A stretch of 64,000 nt of DNA from Lycorma delicatula (GCF_047948215.1 NC_134455.1:292417647-292481646), one strand, 5' to 3'; positions 43,919-58,919 are shown, counted from the stretch's first letter. Translations and numbers: made by a program. Notes: generated by a model not told the origin, from the letters alone.

Positions 43919-46900
43919 GATTTATTATACTTCACTCAACATTGTTATACCACTCATCAGATATTATTGTGGAGCCGGATTTATATTTTCCATGATGATA
44001 GGAAAGAGAATAGCTCTCAAGCAATCCTGCCATATAAAGGAAGCTTATGTTTGTTTCATGGCAATAATATTCAAATACTCAATGCTGAGGGTAATTTTTC
44101 CCAAAATTATTTTTCTGTTGAGAAAATGTGCTTTCATGTAACTCAACCATTAAATTTAGATCCAATTCAAATTGGGTTATTTAAGAGGGCTGAAACACAA
44201 ACCTTTCCTAAATAATCAGCATAATCTACTCTTGTCAATGATTTATTTTTAACAACCATCTTGAAAATTTTGTACTGCATAAAAAATTAACGTAATTATT
44301 ATTCTGAAGAGAAATCTGGACTCTTTTATGTAAATTATATGTCCTGGTGAATTAATTTATATCCTTAAATCTTACTCTTCCCTCTGCTATGTTGTCGTAG
44401 TACAAAATAATGTCCTGCCCATTGGTATCACAATGTCTTTCTGTTTTATATCTTTTCTGACATAAAAGATTATTGCATCCTCTTCTGTGCAAGTAGCATC
44501 CACCAATGCAATAAAATACATTACTACCATTAGTTCAAGCATAATATGTGAAGAAGAAAAAAGCAGTTAAAAAAAGAGTGTGTGGTAGTTCAAATTTTTA
44601 ATTTGCTTCCATAGTGATGATAGTGTTTAATACCATTCTAGCCAGGTAATCAAACTATATCACTATCAACAAACTAATCACATGAATGAATGAGCAGTTA
44701 CCTACTTACCACAATTTAACAAAACCATATAAAATATCAGAATGCTCTGGATTATCATATGAATCAACTGTTTAATAAAATGAACAAAACTTTTAGTGAT
44801 TCTAAAATTGCAATGTAGAATTCCATGTCATTGTAAAGATATTATTTTATTAACAGAATAAAATGAAAGTAGTTTGAAAAGTGAGTTTCCTTTTTCTTTA
44901 GTCTTTGCCTACAACAAAGTAAATAATACTAAAAAATATAATGGTCTGTAAAATAGCATAATTATAAACTGAATTTCAAAAAATGATAATGCCTAAGAAA
45001 TTTTCAGAATACAAAAATATAATGCAGTAACTAAATTAAGTTTGATAAATTATATATTAAACTAATACTTAATAACGAAGAAGATTCCAGAACAAAATAC
45101 AAGTAGCAGACTATACCCTTAAAATTTGCTGGATTACTAATTAATACCCTAACTGAGTATTTTGGGTATACTTATTGAAAACAAAAGTTTTAAGAAATAA
45201 GGAAAAAATATAATTGTCTAAGCTGCATTCAACAAACTGGTATGCACATTTTAGCTACATTAAATTATGATGATAGCTAACTTCTTTTGGATGGAAAACT
45301 GTTTGCTTTAGGCACTGTCATGTAATGATTAATAATCATTTAAACACTAGTTAATCCTGTTAAAAAATAACAAAAATCTTCTATTTGTCATTGTGATATT
45401 GTACTATACTCAGTACATTAGGATGTTTCTGATTATCTGATCTAAATATAAATAAACTACTTAAGTATAGACTGCTTATTATAAAATTACTCAATGTAAG
45501 AAGTTCAGAAAGAGGAATCATCTGTACCCCAAAAAACAGTGAGACTAGTTGTCAGTAAATAGAAACAATGCTGAAAAATAGAAAACTACATAGCAATACA
45601 AAACTATGCTAAACATGTTTTACTTAATGACTCTAATAAGCTAAAAGACAAACCATGTTTAAGAGTAGATACAAAACTAAACACAAAGCTTAAAAATACT
45701 TTTTTAAATTTTACATCTAAATAAATGCTTTATATGAACTAAAAAATAATTGTATTTATATTAACAATTAAATGTTTGAAACAATGACATTAATATTTAA
45801 ATGTTATTACTCTGGAATCTTCTATTATAATAAACATCACATAAAACTGAACTCTTAAAATTGCATGCAGTAATAAATATTATCATTAATAGCTCATATT
45901 ATGTAAATTAAAAAGTAGCTTAATATTACAAAAATTTGATTGCATGTTTTATAGTAGCTAAATATCTCACTTTTTATATTCTCATTGCTTGTATATACAT
46001 TATTATTATATTTAAATTAAATAGAAAAAAATCAATATAAAAATTGATTTATTATTTGTTAGTGTTATTAAAATTAACTTGATACATTTTGATCTAAAAT
46101 AATCGGTGTATTCCTTGTTATTTTATTAACACAATTTGATTCAGATAGCAATACATTAACACAATTTTATCTTAAATGTTATTTAACTAATTAATGTGTT
46201 TGTTTTGTGTTTTTTTTCTATCCATGTTATTGCAATTTTTTTTTGTATCATTAATTCGCAATATTATTGATATCAATGTTTATTAATTGTCATTATTACT
46301 ACTATTGGTGTTATTGTCATTATAATTGTTGTAGTTATTGTTTCAACCTTGGCTGAAATGTTATTTATTTAAATTATTTATTGTAATTTGTATTGTGTAT
46401 CGCACAGTACTATGTTAATTATATTAATTACTGTTATTAAACATTTTAATTATGTTACATATTCTCTTTTCTTTATTTAAAATTAATTGATGAGTTTATA
46501 AAAAAATACAATAATTTAAAATAAAACAATTAATACTTTTTTGATAGTTTCTTACATTTTTTCTAGTACCTGTTATTATAAACTTAAAATTAGATATTTT
46601 AGTGATAATAGAGCAATATAAAAGTATTAATAATCAGAAATAGTTTTTAATGCTTTTTAGTAACGTAGAGCTAAATTAAAGTAGAAAGTTACAGATTATA
46701 TAAACAATATTTTAATAATTTGTGTTTAAATTTAGTTTGTTTATCTATTATATTCTGAATAAAAATAATTTTATCGCATAAATGTTTAACCATTTAACTG
46801 TTTTATCAGTCATAAGTATGAATTTTTAAAAATATTTCATAAAAATAAAGTCATATAGTTAAAAATGTATTACTCGTTCTAAAAAAGTTATTTTTTTATT

Positions 46901-47514
46901 GTACATACCTATATAAATATGAATAACAAGATTAAAAAACTGACAAATGTGTAAAGATATGTACACATATAAACTGAACATTATCTAATATAAAAAATTA
47001 AATGAAATCATAATTTAATTTTAAATTCATTGTTTTTTGTTTTGTTTTTTTTCAGGAAACAAGATAAAAGCTTATGTTTATTTTTTATTTTTTGCCAGTA
47101 TTTAAAATTAGTTATTCATTTTGAACAACACATGAATAGTTGACACATTTTAAATTTTTAATTTTTTAAAGATAATATTATTTTGTGGCTGGCTACATGT
47201 TAAATATTCTGTGATGTACAAAAAAATGTTTAGCTCAACATTCAGGTTAGAATGTTTGCAAATTTCAGTGAAAATAATTTAATTTCAGAAGCCTCTAAAA
47301 AAATTGAGTTTCTATTTTTGAATATTTAAGGGTTAATCTTAATGACTGATTAACTAAGGGTTAATATTAATTAAATTCTAAGCTATGATGATAGACTAAT
47401 ATATTAAACTGATATTGTGTTTAAAATATGCACCACAGATAAGCACTACTGGGAGATACATTTCTATATAAACCTAATCATTTACAAAGAATTACTAACA
47501 AGTTAGTACATGCT
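43919..47514. other. AT-rich stretch; no gene recognised
   Basis: The plus frame that crosses the microsatellite stays open to 44215 but shows no domain. On the minus strand near 44550-44380, VDATCTEEDAIIFYVRKDI looks protein-like yet was not recognised. The rest is AT-rich. Confidence 0.45.
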
Positions 47515-47888
47515 TCATGTGCCTTCACAGAAATCCCCTGGATCCTTGCTTGTCAGTCCCAGCATGGGTTGTTTTCTCTGTTGGCTTCTCAGGATGCTGT
47601 TGCTTAACACCAACTCAGTATTAACTAACTCTTTTCTGATGCCACTGACTTGATTTGAATGATTGTACTTTGTAAATATATTCCAATGCAATGGAGTTTT
47701 GGTTCTGACCAAGTGTGTATTATTACATTATTATGTAAGTTTACAAACTCTTTGTCTCCCTTTTTCTCTATCTCCAGAGCGGCAAAATCTGAAGGCAAGT
47801 TTTTCAAATGATCAACTAATCTTGGTTTAAACCATGGCCAGAACAAAATTATACCATAAATTATAGCAAAACTTAAAAGTTCATTCAA
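47515..47888 (-). pseudogene. Possible piggyBac-like transposase fragment
   Basis: Two overlapping minus frames give KNLPSDFAALEIEKKGDKEF, then VNLHNNVIIHTWSEPK and, in the next frame, HWNIFTKYNHSNQVSGI. An R-K-N-L-P ... K-K-G-x-x-x-F ... V-x-x-W order resembles the segment just after the catalytic core in piggyBac-like transposases, where a K-K-G block is followed by a W-x-D-x-R/K-x-V block. No catalytic Asp block or terminal repeat was seen. The assignment is tentative. Confidence 0.3.
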
Positions 47889-50800
47889 GCAGAGATTTAG
47901 TTGTTCTCAGCTATGAAGTTTTTGAGTAAAAATTTTATAGATTGTTATTTTTGTTATAGCCATTTTTCCTCTATAAGACTTCTTTTATAAAATAAGCCTC
48001 TAAGGAAACTCAAAGAAAATTGTTTTTCTCTTAAATAGAGATAGGAATTCAGTGAGAAGAAATGATAGAATTAGGCATAGTTAATATTCTTCATTAATTA
48101 CAGAAAAATGCTTACCCCAAATTGCCTTGAAGTTCTTTCAGTGGTTCTGGAATAATAATTTCCAGAGTGAAATAAAATCCAAATTTGGGAGAAATTGGAT
48201 ACTTGCTTTTGTATTTGAAAATAAAAGCAAACTAATCTGTATATGGCAACTGGACATCCAAGTGAACAAAATATGAATACAGAATTCAGTTTCAAAAATG
48301 TTTAATTTAACAGTATAGGATGCATATACCTTACCTAGCCAGCCATTAAAAATTGTTTCTTTTCCTCTCTCTCTCTCTTCGGCTTTCTCCATATCTTTCT
48401 TTCTCCAACCATATTTTCATTGATTTCCAGCATTTCAAGATCCTTCTTAACTATACATAACTACTAAGCTGGGGTTTTTTCTAGTCACGAAGCTGGATTG
48501 ACTTTCTTACACATTTTCCACATTCAGATTTTATATCATTCTTCTTTCCTCAGGACTGTGCTGCAATCAATAATTTTCTTTTACCCTTTCTTATTATAGC
48601 TACTTTACTTCCTTGTAAAGTTACTTAATTTTAAATTATTATTCAATTTTAATTTTTTCTACAACATTCTCATAATTGTGCTGCACAATTTAGTGAAGAC
48701 AAGAAGCATCATTCAAAAAATTTTATTCATATAAAAATGTTTTAATCCACATTATTATTTCAGTTACCAAACCACCCAATTATTTAAAATAATACATTAA
48801 AGTTTTATTCATTTTAGAATAAAACAAGAAAAAGTGTATGCAGGCACATAAAATGAATCTGCTCAAAAAAGAGATTTATCTATCTATATTATAAGAATGG
48901 AATGGATTAACCTGAATCTTTAAATAAGTTACCATTTTGTTCAGACATCCTAATAGTGGTTTTGAGAGTTTACCCTAGGCTGGACTGCTGTATAAATTTG
49001 AATTATTATTTTTTTTTATTATTGTTTTACAATAATTTTTACTAAATTGTGTGTAGTGCTGTTGCTTACAAACAAATAAGGAAAATTCAAAGTGACAAAA
49101 AATTCTCTTACAAAAATCACACTTATATCCTCCAGTATCTCTCTGTGAGTACCAAACAGAACAAATTAAAGTAAAACCAAAGATACTGTCTTGTACTTTC
49201 TCTATTTATCAGAGATAATGCACATAATACATTGTTACTTATAAAAAGGGGTGCATAAATTTGTTTCTTAATACAGTCTTACCCAATCTTTCTTATGCAT
49301 GTAATGCGTATAAGGTGTAAGTAGTACAGTTCAGAATTGCTTTATGTAAGAATTGTAATGCTAATTATACAGTCAGTCTGTGTGGCAAAAGAGCGAAGAT
49401 ATAATATAAAGGCTAAACTATTAGCTAAACTTGGGTCCTTGGAATTTTGATTTACAGAAATATACTCAGTGAAGACTGAAACAAAAAACATTAATTCAAA
49501 AGTTAGAAATATTTTCAACATATTAGTTGAAATCCTACCATTCATGAAAACATTATATTTTGGCAGTTTTCATTTTTCGTAAGAAAGCCAGGCATGTGCA
49601 AAATGTAGGAGAAAAATTCATCCATAACTACATATTGTTACGCAAATAATTAATTATTAATGATGTTTGACATTATATTAATATCTAGAACAATTCCATG
49701 TAAGTTGAAAGCGAGTCATGAATAACTTTCATTAGTTTTGATGGTATTACATTTGCACACTGAAAAACAAATGATATAAATAACATGAGAATCTGTTATG
49801 GTTTTTTCCAGATTAATTTTTTTGTTTAATTGAAATTAAACACAATGAAATTAAAAAATCTCTGTGGCAGACTCTAAAATTCAATATAGTAAATATCTAC
49901 AATTTTTTGGAGAAAATTAAATAAAATAAACAAACATATAAAGTAAAATTTACTGATTTATCTTTTTTCAGTTCCTACATCCACGAATAACTGTCTCATG
50001 ATAGAAAATTAGTAAGTCTTGGATTACCTGTGATAATCTCTAATTCTTCATTTTTCTTTTTTGTTTTGGCCTTAAGAACATAAAGTTTTCTTTTATATAC
50101 ACTTCCAAGACTTCTTCAAACAAAATCTTTTTATGTGGAAAACTATTTCAGATAGTGTTATAATTATTACATTGGACTTTAGTAAATTATGTTTGTATGT
50201 TAAGGAAGTCCAATTTACTTAGGTGTTTGATAGATAAGTGAAATTCCTTAGGACAAAGATTCAAAACAATACTAAACAAATTTAATAGTTTACACGAATT
50301 TCATATTTAACAAGTTTTGATTTTCATATCTTGACACTGAGGAGCCCTCTTACCTAACCACAAGAAATGCTTGGAAATATGGACATTAAAAGAACAAAAA
50401 GTTACTTGTATGTGATCTACTTGTAAGTATAGGAAAGTTAGCCTAATGTAAATGATTTTAACAGAAAATAATGTTGCAGGTCGGCCAAACCAAACAAGTA
50501 GAGTTTGCTTCTAATCACTTTTGACTTACCAAATTATACTACTTAGTTACATGATTAGGGGAGAGGAAAAGACAACAAAAGGTTGTTAAAATTTTTCTTA
50601 ACTTTATTGGTAAAATAGAATTAAACCTTCATCTTAACATCTTAACATCTTAACATAGTTACAATGTAAATTTATCATTAGTCATATGATAAATTTTCCA
50701 GTATGATTTAACCTGTTCAAATTACTTTAAGAATGAAAAAGAGATTAATTTTAAACTAGTAAATTGTTCAACTGTTCATGTGTTACATTTGTTATAAACA

Positions 50801-51170
50801 ATGCATCTATTATTCAACATATAATATTATTCTTTTATTAAAAATTTTATTATTTATGATTTTTTAACAAAATCTATTAAATTTAGATCTAAAAATCAGC
50901 TACTTAAATTTAAAATCTGTGTTAACTATAATCCTCAAGAGGATAATAAATTTTATATTAATGCAACAAGGTATTTAACTAATTATTTATTTATTAGTAC
51001 TGTGTCATAATTAATTAAACTTTAATCAAGTGATTTTCAAAAAAAAAATATTAATACAATTATCAGGCCAATATGAATGAATAAATCTCACCATCTGTTC
51101 ATAAAATTAATTAATATACTACAGTATAATTTGCTGGCCTTCAATTTTTTATTGCTAGTTTGTTTAATTT
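47889..51170. other. AT-rich non-coding stretch
   Basis: An 8-bp tandem repeat (cttaacat, three units, about 50634-50657) and a short CT/GA-rich patch at 48365-48390 are the only structures noted. Open frames here (for example 48138-48392 and 49342-49545 on minus) have no recognisable content. Confidence 0.55.
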
Positions 51171-52178
51171 TACTTTCCTGGCATCATAGCTATAGAGCTA
51201 TACTGCAAGAAGGAAAGTATGGTAATCGCTTAAAAACTGGGGTATGGGGTTTTCATTTCCCAACATTTCATAATCTAGGGACTCCAAAAAAAAGAAAAAA
51301 AGGGGGGTAATGTTCGTTTGTACATAAGTGTGTATGTGCATTGGCATGTTGAACCTTAATAACTTTTGACTGGAAAAACCAGTTTTGATGAAATTTTGTC
51401 AGAGACTCATGTATATGTGGCAATTGTTCAGTAAAATTTTGGGGTCAATTTCTCCAGGGTGAGAGGAACTGGTTTGGAGGTTAGTTTTCTCCAAATTTTG
51501 CAAATATAACCCTACTTTACATTAAGCTCAATACATGCATACACGCTATGTTACCACTTTTAAAGGAAATTTTCCCCACATCCCCAAAAATCAAAAAAGG
51601 TTATCTATCTATCTATTTCATATTTTTTAACCAATTTTTTTTTTAATGCCTTCCTAGGCATAGTAGTAGTGCAAACGATCCCAGAAAAATACTTTGGGGG
51701 AATACTGTGGGTGGAGCAGCCAATCAAAGTTTAAAAATTGTGATTTTTTTGAATTCTTCAAAACTTTTTTGGGTCTATTTAAACTTTTATTATTGATAAT
51801 ACAATAAAATTTCATTATATTCACCCCTCCACAAAAAAAAAAATACGTGTAACTCTTTGTTGGTAAAAACTTTTCATTTACATTTTTTAGCGGAATTTTT
51901 TTTAATCTCTTCAATTTAACATAGTAAATATAGAAAAATAAAAATAAAAAATTCTTGGAAGGTGATTTTGGAGGTGGTGAGCATAAAAAAATAAAAAAAT
52001 ACAGATTCTTTAAATTTAAAAATTTTTTTTGATTTATTTAAACATAGTAATGATAATTTTACAATAAAACTTCATTGTAAATCGACCCCTCCCAAATAAA
52101 AAAATAATCTTAGGTAATTTTTTCATGTATAATCATTTTTTTACTACGTAAGAATAAATAAACAGTGCCAGGAAAGTA
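51171..52178 (+). mobile_element. Terminal-inverted-repeat element, non-autonomous, Helentron-like
   Basis: tactttcctggca (51171-51183) and its exact complement tgccaggaaagta (52166-52178) bound about 1 kb of non-coding sequence. The right repeat overlaps a small hairpin (gaaagt/actttc around 52172-52189). Just inside the left end, gaaggaaagtatggtaatcgc parallels gtaaaggaaatattgtgatcgc in the element at 1.6 kb, so the two families share a 5' signature. Internal T- and A-rich blocks alternate, and no coding capacity was found. Whether it is a Helentron-type non-autonomous element or a TIR MITE is open, because no clear target duplication is visible. Confidence 0.6.
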
Positions 52179-55100
52179 TTGCCACTTTCTTGTCAGGGTT
52201 TTTATACCTAAATGAAGAATTCTATGTTCTTTGACTTCAGTTTTGGAAAAATGACTCACCTCATAATCATATGAAAATTTCTGTGAAATTCAGAAAATAT
52301 ATTTTAACCAAATATTCAATAAATATATATTTTTTAATTTCTTTTCTTTTATTTAGCTTAATAAATGTTATATTTATTTATATTATCATTATATATGTGT
52401 AAAGATGTTGTGTACTTGCTTGTATTATATACTGGGTGGATAAAAAAATATATTGACTCAGGCAATAAACTACTGAAACTTTACTGTAAATTTCAAATTA
52501 ACTAAAATGTTTAAAAAATATTCAAATATTCTTATTAAAAATTTGTTTCAGTTTTAAATGGTGGAATTATAGCACATTTAAATTCTTACAACACTAATAT
52601 AATACTAGAAAATACTTTAAAATTTAACAACATGGAAAATAAAAACAGAGCCTGATTTTATAATCCATGGATTGATAAGACTTGGACAGATTTTTTTTTA
52701 CATAAGAAATGTAAAGAACTTCTGAATTTTCCATTCAAAAATTTTTTTAAATTCATAAATAAAAATAAATTCATTTATATCATTCATATCATTTATCATT
52801 TATAAACAAATAATTTAATGTTAAATGTGCATTTTATTTATCAAATGCTTAACGTCAGTATATAAACAAGAATTAGGAAAGGTAAATATAAAAAAAACTT
52901 ATATAAAAGAAAAACTGACAAGCATCAAATGGGGAAGGTTTAAAAAAAAAATATTGCTATAACTTTCTTATTAAGTAAAATATCTAATTCATTTAAAGTT
53001 CCTACTATTCTTTGGGTAAGGGCCTAGAACTTATGTTAGTAAAGTTTTTTTGATATCACCAACCATTGGCCTAGGGGGTGGAAAAAATGAGGTTTCAAAG
53101 ACAAAAAAAATCATACCTCCCTTAATAGGCACAGTATTGAGTCGGTTTAAGGTGGTTATTAGTCCTCTAAACATTACTTAAAACTTTTGTCTGAAACAAT
53201 TTTTTATATGACCAATCCTTACAGCAAGGAATGACCAAAATTGTAAGAAGATGGGGCTTGTCATATACTAAACATGTGAAACTTTTTTTACTTGCAACCA
53301 TTGTTGCATTGAGTAAATTTGAAGTTTTTCTTACATTTAAGGTGGAAATTTTTTTATTCCCTATTTAGCATTGGTGAAATCTACCTTCGCCTTCCAGCAT
53401 GCCAAAAGGGAATTTTTAATAATGGTTATTTATTTATTAACTATGTTATTTTATTATCATTGTTTATTAATTCATTTTTGTAGTTTTACTAGTTTTTAAA
53501 ATTAATTTATTTAGCGTTTTCTTATATTTACCTTTGTTAATCCCTTTGCATTTGTTGAAGATGACTATTTAATTAATGGAAATGTGTCTTTTACTTGTTT
53601 ATAAATGGTTTTTGAGTATTTTCTATTCCTGAATTCATTTTAATAGCCACATAGTAAAGCTCACTTTTTGTATTTTTTATTCTTCTGATTAAAAACACAC
53701 ATTATGTGTATTATTGATGACAATAATATACAAAAAAAAGAATGCTATGTATTTCAGTAGTCACTGCATCTCTTTTTAATTATCAGACATAAACTGCTAC
53801 TGATTAATGCTGCTTTTTATATTATATATTTTATACATTAATTTTCTCTTCAATTTTTTGTTCCCAAACTAATCAGTATTGATTACATAAGCTGTGATCA
53901 TAATGTTTTTCCATATTCAAATGATTAATTGCTATTAAAGAAATAAAAAGTCAAAAACATGATAGCAGTATACTACTGTAACATTATACATACTATGTTA
54001 CAAGTAACACAGGCTATGTAACACATCTTATAACAATTTTTGATATTTCATACCATAATTTTCTTTTTGTATTTTAATAGTATTCTCTATTAACAGATAA
54101 GAGAACTATCTGCATTATAATCTTAGGATCACAAAAATGTAACTTTCTTAGAATTTCAAATAATAAATAGATTTGGATAATCCAGAAATTATGCAATTAC
54201 AAAGAAAGCCTCATAAAAGTAAACCTTTACAGAAGTTTAGAATATGTACTTACATACTTTTTTTAACTGATTTTGAAAACTTGTTTTAATAGACAATAGA
54301 GTTTAGTTCAAACTATACTCCACATCAAATATGAAGATCCTCTGACCAATATTTCTTAAATAGCAACTAATTTTGTGAAATATTTTGATCAAAAAAAGTT
54401 ACATTTATTCAGAGATTATTTTTGAAAATGACTTGATGATTAAAATACGATTCAAAATATAATATTCTGCATAACAATGAATCATATATCGTTTATAATG
54501 TAATAAAAACATCAAATGTGTAATATTCTACATATTCTACAACTTCAATCTTTTTAAATGACAAACTGTAGCAAATATAATGTTTTCAAGACTTACATCA
54601 TATTGCCTCAGTCACTCTTGTAACCATCTTCAGGAATTGGTGTTGCTTTCTCATTCTGGTGTTATTAGTTTTTTTTTTTATACATATAAAATATAAATTA
54701 AAAAAAAAACTACCATAATAACTGAAGATGGTTTCAAAAATTACTAAAAGCATTATGGAAAAACTTTTGTAAATATATTTATTAAATTTTGTTGTTCAGT
54801 ATGTTGTTTATAAAGTTAAGAGTTGTAAATAATTATTTTCCTGTTGAATATCACAGGTAAAATCATAGTAATTACTGTATCACAAAACATTTTTTTAAGA
54901 TTTTTTGAATTCAGCCTTGAAATTTTGCATTGTTTTAGGCTAATTTTATTTTAAATTAGATAATCACTAATTTCAATGCTCATAGTCACAATTTTATGTT
55001 ATTATTGTGTGTCAAATTATTTTAAAATATGTGACCAAGAATAGAATTTTAATGCCGTGATTCCACCATAATAATTTAATTTTATAATAGTTATTTAACA

Positions 55101-58100
55101 GGTTACTATGGATCAAGATTTCGTATGAGGCAGATGTAATAAAATTAAATTTGTGATTGTTTTTAAAAATTTGATTCTGAAGTTTCTTCATTAATGTACA
55201 CTCACTATCAGAATGATTGCACTAAAAATTAATGATTTTTTTTTTTATCCACTGAATTGTTTAAAATGTGTCTTACTAAAATCATTTTAATCACTCTACC
55301 ACTGCAAGGACCAGTGTCAGGCTGCAATACTTTTATGAAGACTGATGTAAAATACAAATATATAATTTTCCATGTATTGTAACCATAAAAGTTACAATAC
55401 CCTTTTAAAATCATATTTTTAATAAATGTGTTGCACATAATATAATACTACTACATAATTATGTGTTTAATGTAATAGGAAAAATTGTATTCTTCTTTTA
55501 CTATAACCTGAAAACCATTTTTGCAGATACATGAATAAAAAAATCACTGATCACAAGCAAGTGAACAAAGCATACTATAAAGATTGTGTTATGCAACAGA
55601 TTCTTTTTTTATTCTACTGAAAATTAAAATATAAAAACAAAACACCTCTTCCTGATACAAAAAATGAGTTTTCATCATGCTTGAAGTTATACATCTACAT
55701 AGTTTTTTGTCATATTTTGTGGATATAGGTAAACAAATAAGAATACTTTTTGAAGAGAATTATATCAGAATGAATAACATCATTTTGCAATTAAAAAATA
55801 ATAATGATTAGAACTAAATAAAATACATTCATTTTTAAGTGCATGGAAATTTTTTCAGATTTTTTTTCAGAAATATGATGCAGTTCTTTCGTTTCTGGAG
55901 TTTTTAGATTTAATGATGCTTGTCTAAGCGATTAGGAAATCTGTATACTATGTAAAGATAGTATTTGATCTGTTTTGTTTTGTTCAGTTGACACTTTTTT
56001 CAGACTAATTTAGTGGGTTTGTAAATTTCATATTTTTCATCAAGTTGAGTTCATGACATTTATAAATTCATTGTAATCTCTTTATGTTAAAAGTTCTAAA
56101 AAATTCTTCTGAAAGTAGTTAAGTTTTAGAAAAAGAAAAGTTGTACTTATTTTTTTTAAGCAACAATTCATCATGATCAGTAAATAAAAATAAAAAAATA
56201 TTCTATTCTTTCTTTGAAAATGTATGTGTTGTTTATTTTTCAATATAATAGTAGATATGAGAAACATTAATTTCTCTTCTATTTTTTCTCACATATTTTT
56301 TCATATATTTGGCAGTCCAAATATAACAGAATAAAACTATGATTGTTTAATGCACTTGCACTACTTTGCAATTTTTTCTGTTATCATAAATTCAAAAAAA
56401 CAACAAAAGTATTTACAGCCACATCTAAGAAGTTATGAAGCCAATTTTCATAAAACCTTAACCATTTCATGTGACTTATCGCTTAGTTGATTCTAGGTTT
56501 CTTCAAAGTAAAGCCTAATGATACTCAGTTTCTATTGCACTTTTTTTCACAACCATTTTTCTGTAAGCCATTGATAAAACATTTTAATGGAAGTAGAAAA
56601 ATAATTTAGCAACTTCTGTAAAAATATGTAATTTACAAAAACTATTCAATTCTAACAACAAACAAAAAAAACTTTAAACAAATTTTTTTATCGCTTCTGT
56701 AACACTAATATTGTTTTGCAATGTGGTTTCAATTGAAATTAGTATAAATTAGGTAAAACAGTAAATCAGTATACCAGTTTTTACAACTATATCCTTTATA
56801 ACAATCAAGTTGTTTTTAACAAAATACAAAATACCCAGTTACTGTAATCAGTCTCATGTAGGTACATTAATTTGTCATTTTGTATATCTTTTGTATGTTC
56901 AGCACACTTTGGTGTTTGATTATTGATTTTATATGTCAGTGGGTAAATTCAAAAGACACTTTGCTGTTAATTTGATTTCCAAGACAAAGTATTTCACTTT
57001 TGTACAACCCTCCTCTTTCTTTTTTCATGATAATCTATACAAATAATATAAATTTTTTTAATAATTATTCAACTAATGTTATCAACCAATCAGATAATGC
57101 AGTTTTGATCAACTAGTGAAATAATGTAGTTAAAGGGAATGTACAATTTTATTCCTGGTTTTATTTTGATAATAAATATTGTATAAAGATAAAGATGTGT
57201 CCTTTTTTTATTAAAAATGCGAATGAGATCTGAATGCTCTCACTATGCTTCCTTTATATTGAATTGTTTTTAATGAAATAATACTTCCTACAGCTAGGAA
57301 ATTTATTAATAGCAGTTATGATTTTTATTCTTCATTAAAGTGTAAGTTTCCTAAGTATTCTGTTACAAATCCACTAAACATTTTTCACATTGGCTGTTTT
57401 ATTTAAATACTGAGTCACTCCCTAGTTTGAAGAACTAATATATTTTTTATTGATAGAAAGAGGTTAAGAAGATTAACTTGTTGATAATATTATCTGGTTG
57501 ATACAAGTAAAGCAACCAATACACAAAAAATGCCAGCTAGAGTTGCTTTCTCTGATATTAATAATGTTTTCTATATTGTCAACTTGTGTTATAAACATGA
57601 CTTGACTTAAAGAGGTTAATATCACTTGTAGAGTTGAATAGCTTCTGCATTTCAATGGTCTTAGTATGTTGATGTAAAACATTACATTCACTTAAGTGAA
57701 GAAGGCAATGGGTAAATATCACATTTTTCACTTTTCCAAGTTAATCTGTTACAGCAGGATGTGTGTTATTATTAGAATAGATATGTCATTTTATGTGGTT
57801 ACATCTCATTTCAGTCTTGTACGATTCGAATACAATATCTAAAGATAATTCATGGAATATTTATTAGATAAGTTTAGATTACATTGTTACATTGTGATTT
57901 GAATTTTTTTCTTACTTTCATATATACTTGAGTGAATATTTGATACAAATTTTATAGGAAATATATCTGCTATACCAAATGCCGTTTTCATTTATTTCAC
58001 ATTGCACTATTTGTAAAAATAATGTTGATTGTATCTTTCAGAACAATGTATTATGAACTCTTTTATGTCTTATACAAAATATAAGTACTTAAAAACATGT

Positions 58101-58547
58101 TTTATTTTGTGTATTTGTGGGTAGGTGGATGTGTGTACACCCACATATGTATGCATGTATCTGTTTATGTATGCATGTGAAAATTCAAAAATGTTATCCA
58201 AATTTTTCTAAAAAAAAGTAGCTGTCATTGTTAAAAGTACTTTATTATTATAAAAAATTTGTTCATAACATAATGTCATAGTGAATGTTATACCTGACGC
58301 GATCAATATATTTGCAGGTACTTCTTATATTTAGTTCACATGATTGTACCATTTGTTTATTAGTTAACACATTTTTATCACATTTTGATTGTATTCCATT
58401 TAAGCAGACTATGAACAGCAAATTTATAAGTTTCAAATAATAATTTCAGCACTAATATTTTGTTTATGAATGATTTTTGTTCTGGTGTTGAAAATTTTCA
58501 TTATTTTATTGTATTAATGGATTTAGGTTTAAAAACCTTATAATGGG
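52179..58547. other. AT-rich stretch, no gene recognised
   Basis: A 12-bp inverted repeat, aaccatcttcag (54622-54633) and ctgaagatggtt (54722-54733), flanks about 90 bases. The part at 52970-53410 is of somewhat higher complexity and may be an old non-coding repeat, but no boundary or second copy is seen in the window. Confidence 0.5.
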
Positions 58548-58919
58548 ATGGAAATACAACAGTTGGAAGGAATGTACACATGGATGGCATATGATGGGTG
58601 TATTAAATTTGTTTTATATATATATATTAAAATACGAGTATATGAACATATATCTGCACTATTCCTACCTCATTACTGCTATTTAGACCTAAGTACATTA
58701 AGACATTATAACACTGAAAATATAGAACAGCCGAGCAAAATGCACCTTTTCATTAATAGCCAAATTAGTGCCGCAACAGTCTATTTATTAATGAAAATAT
58801 ATTTAATTTATGATCACATTGGATGTGGATACTATGGAATTAAGCAACTTTTACATATGTGCAAAAATATTACAATTTTCACTTTTTTTTCTTTTCTAAA
58901 AAATTACAGATTTATGTAA
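58548..58919 (+). other. Unassigned 123-codon open frame
   Basis: Open from an ATG (MEIQQLEGMYTWMAYDGC) to the stop at 58917-58919. It is rich in I, Y, L, F and H. It has no recognisable domain or signal and no splice context. It is long for such AT-rich DNA, which is the only reason to list it. Chance is the default explanation. Confidence 0.15.

Noticed and set aside
43685..44215. Long open frames on both strands across the microsatellite
   Set aside because: They are open because CT/GT repeats contain no stop codons. The translated S/L/V/C/H/T/R repeats have no protein character.
52970..53410. Possible non-coding repeat
   Set aside because: It felt familiar and has higher complexity than its surroundings, but no boundary, terminal repeat or second copy in the window supports it.
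54622..54733. 12-bp inverted repeat as a transposon
   Set aside because: Arms are short, the interior is T/A-rich, and no target duplication is visible.
58548..58919. 123-codon frame as a host gene
   Set aside because: Composition is that of AT-rich random sequence, with no domain, splice or conservation evidence. It is kept only as an unassigned frame.
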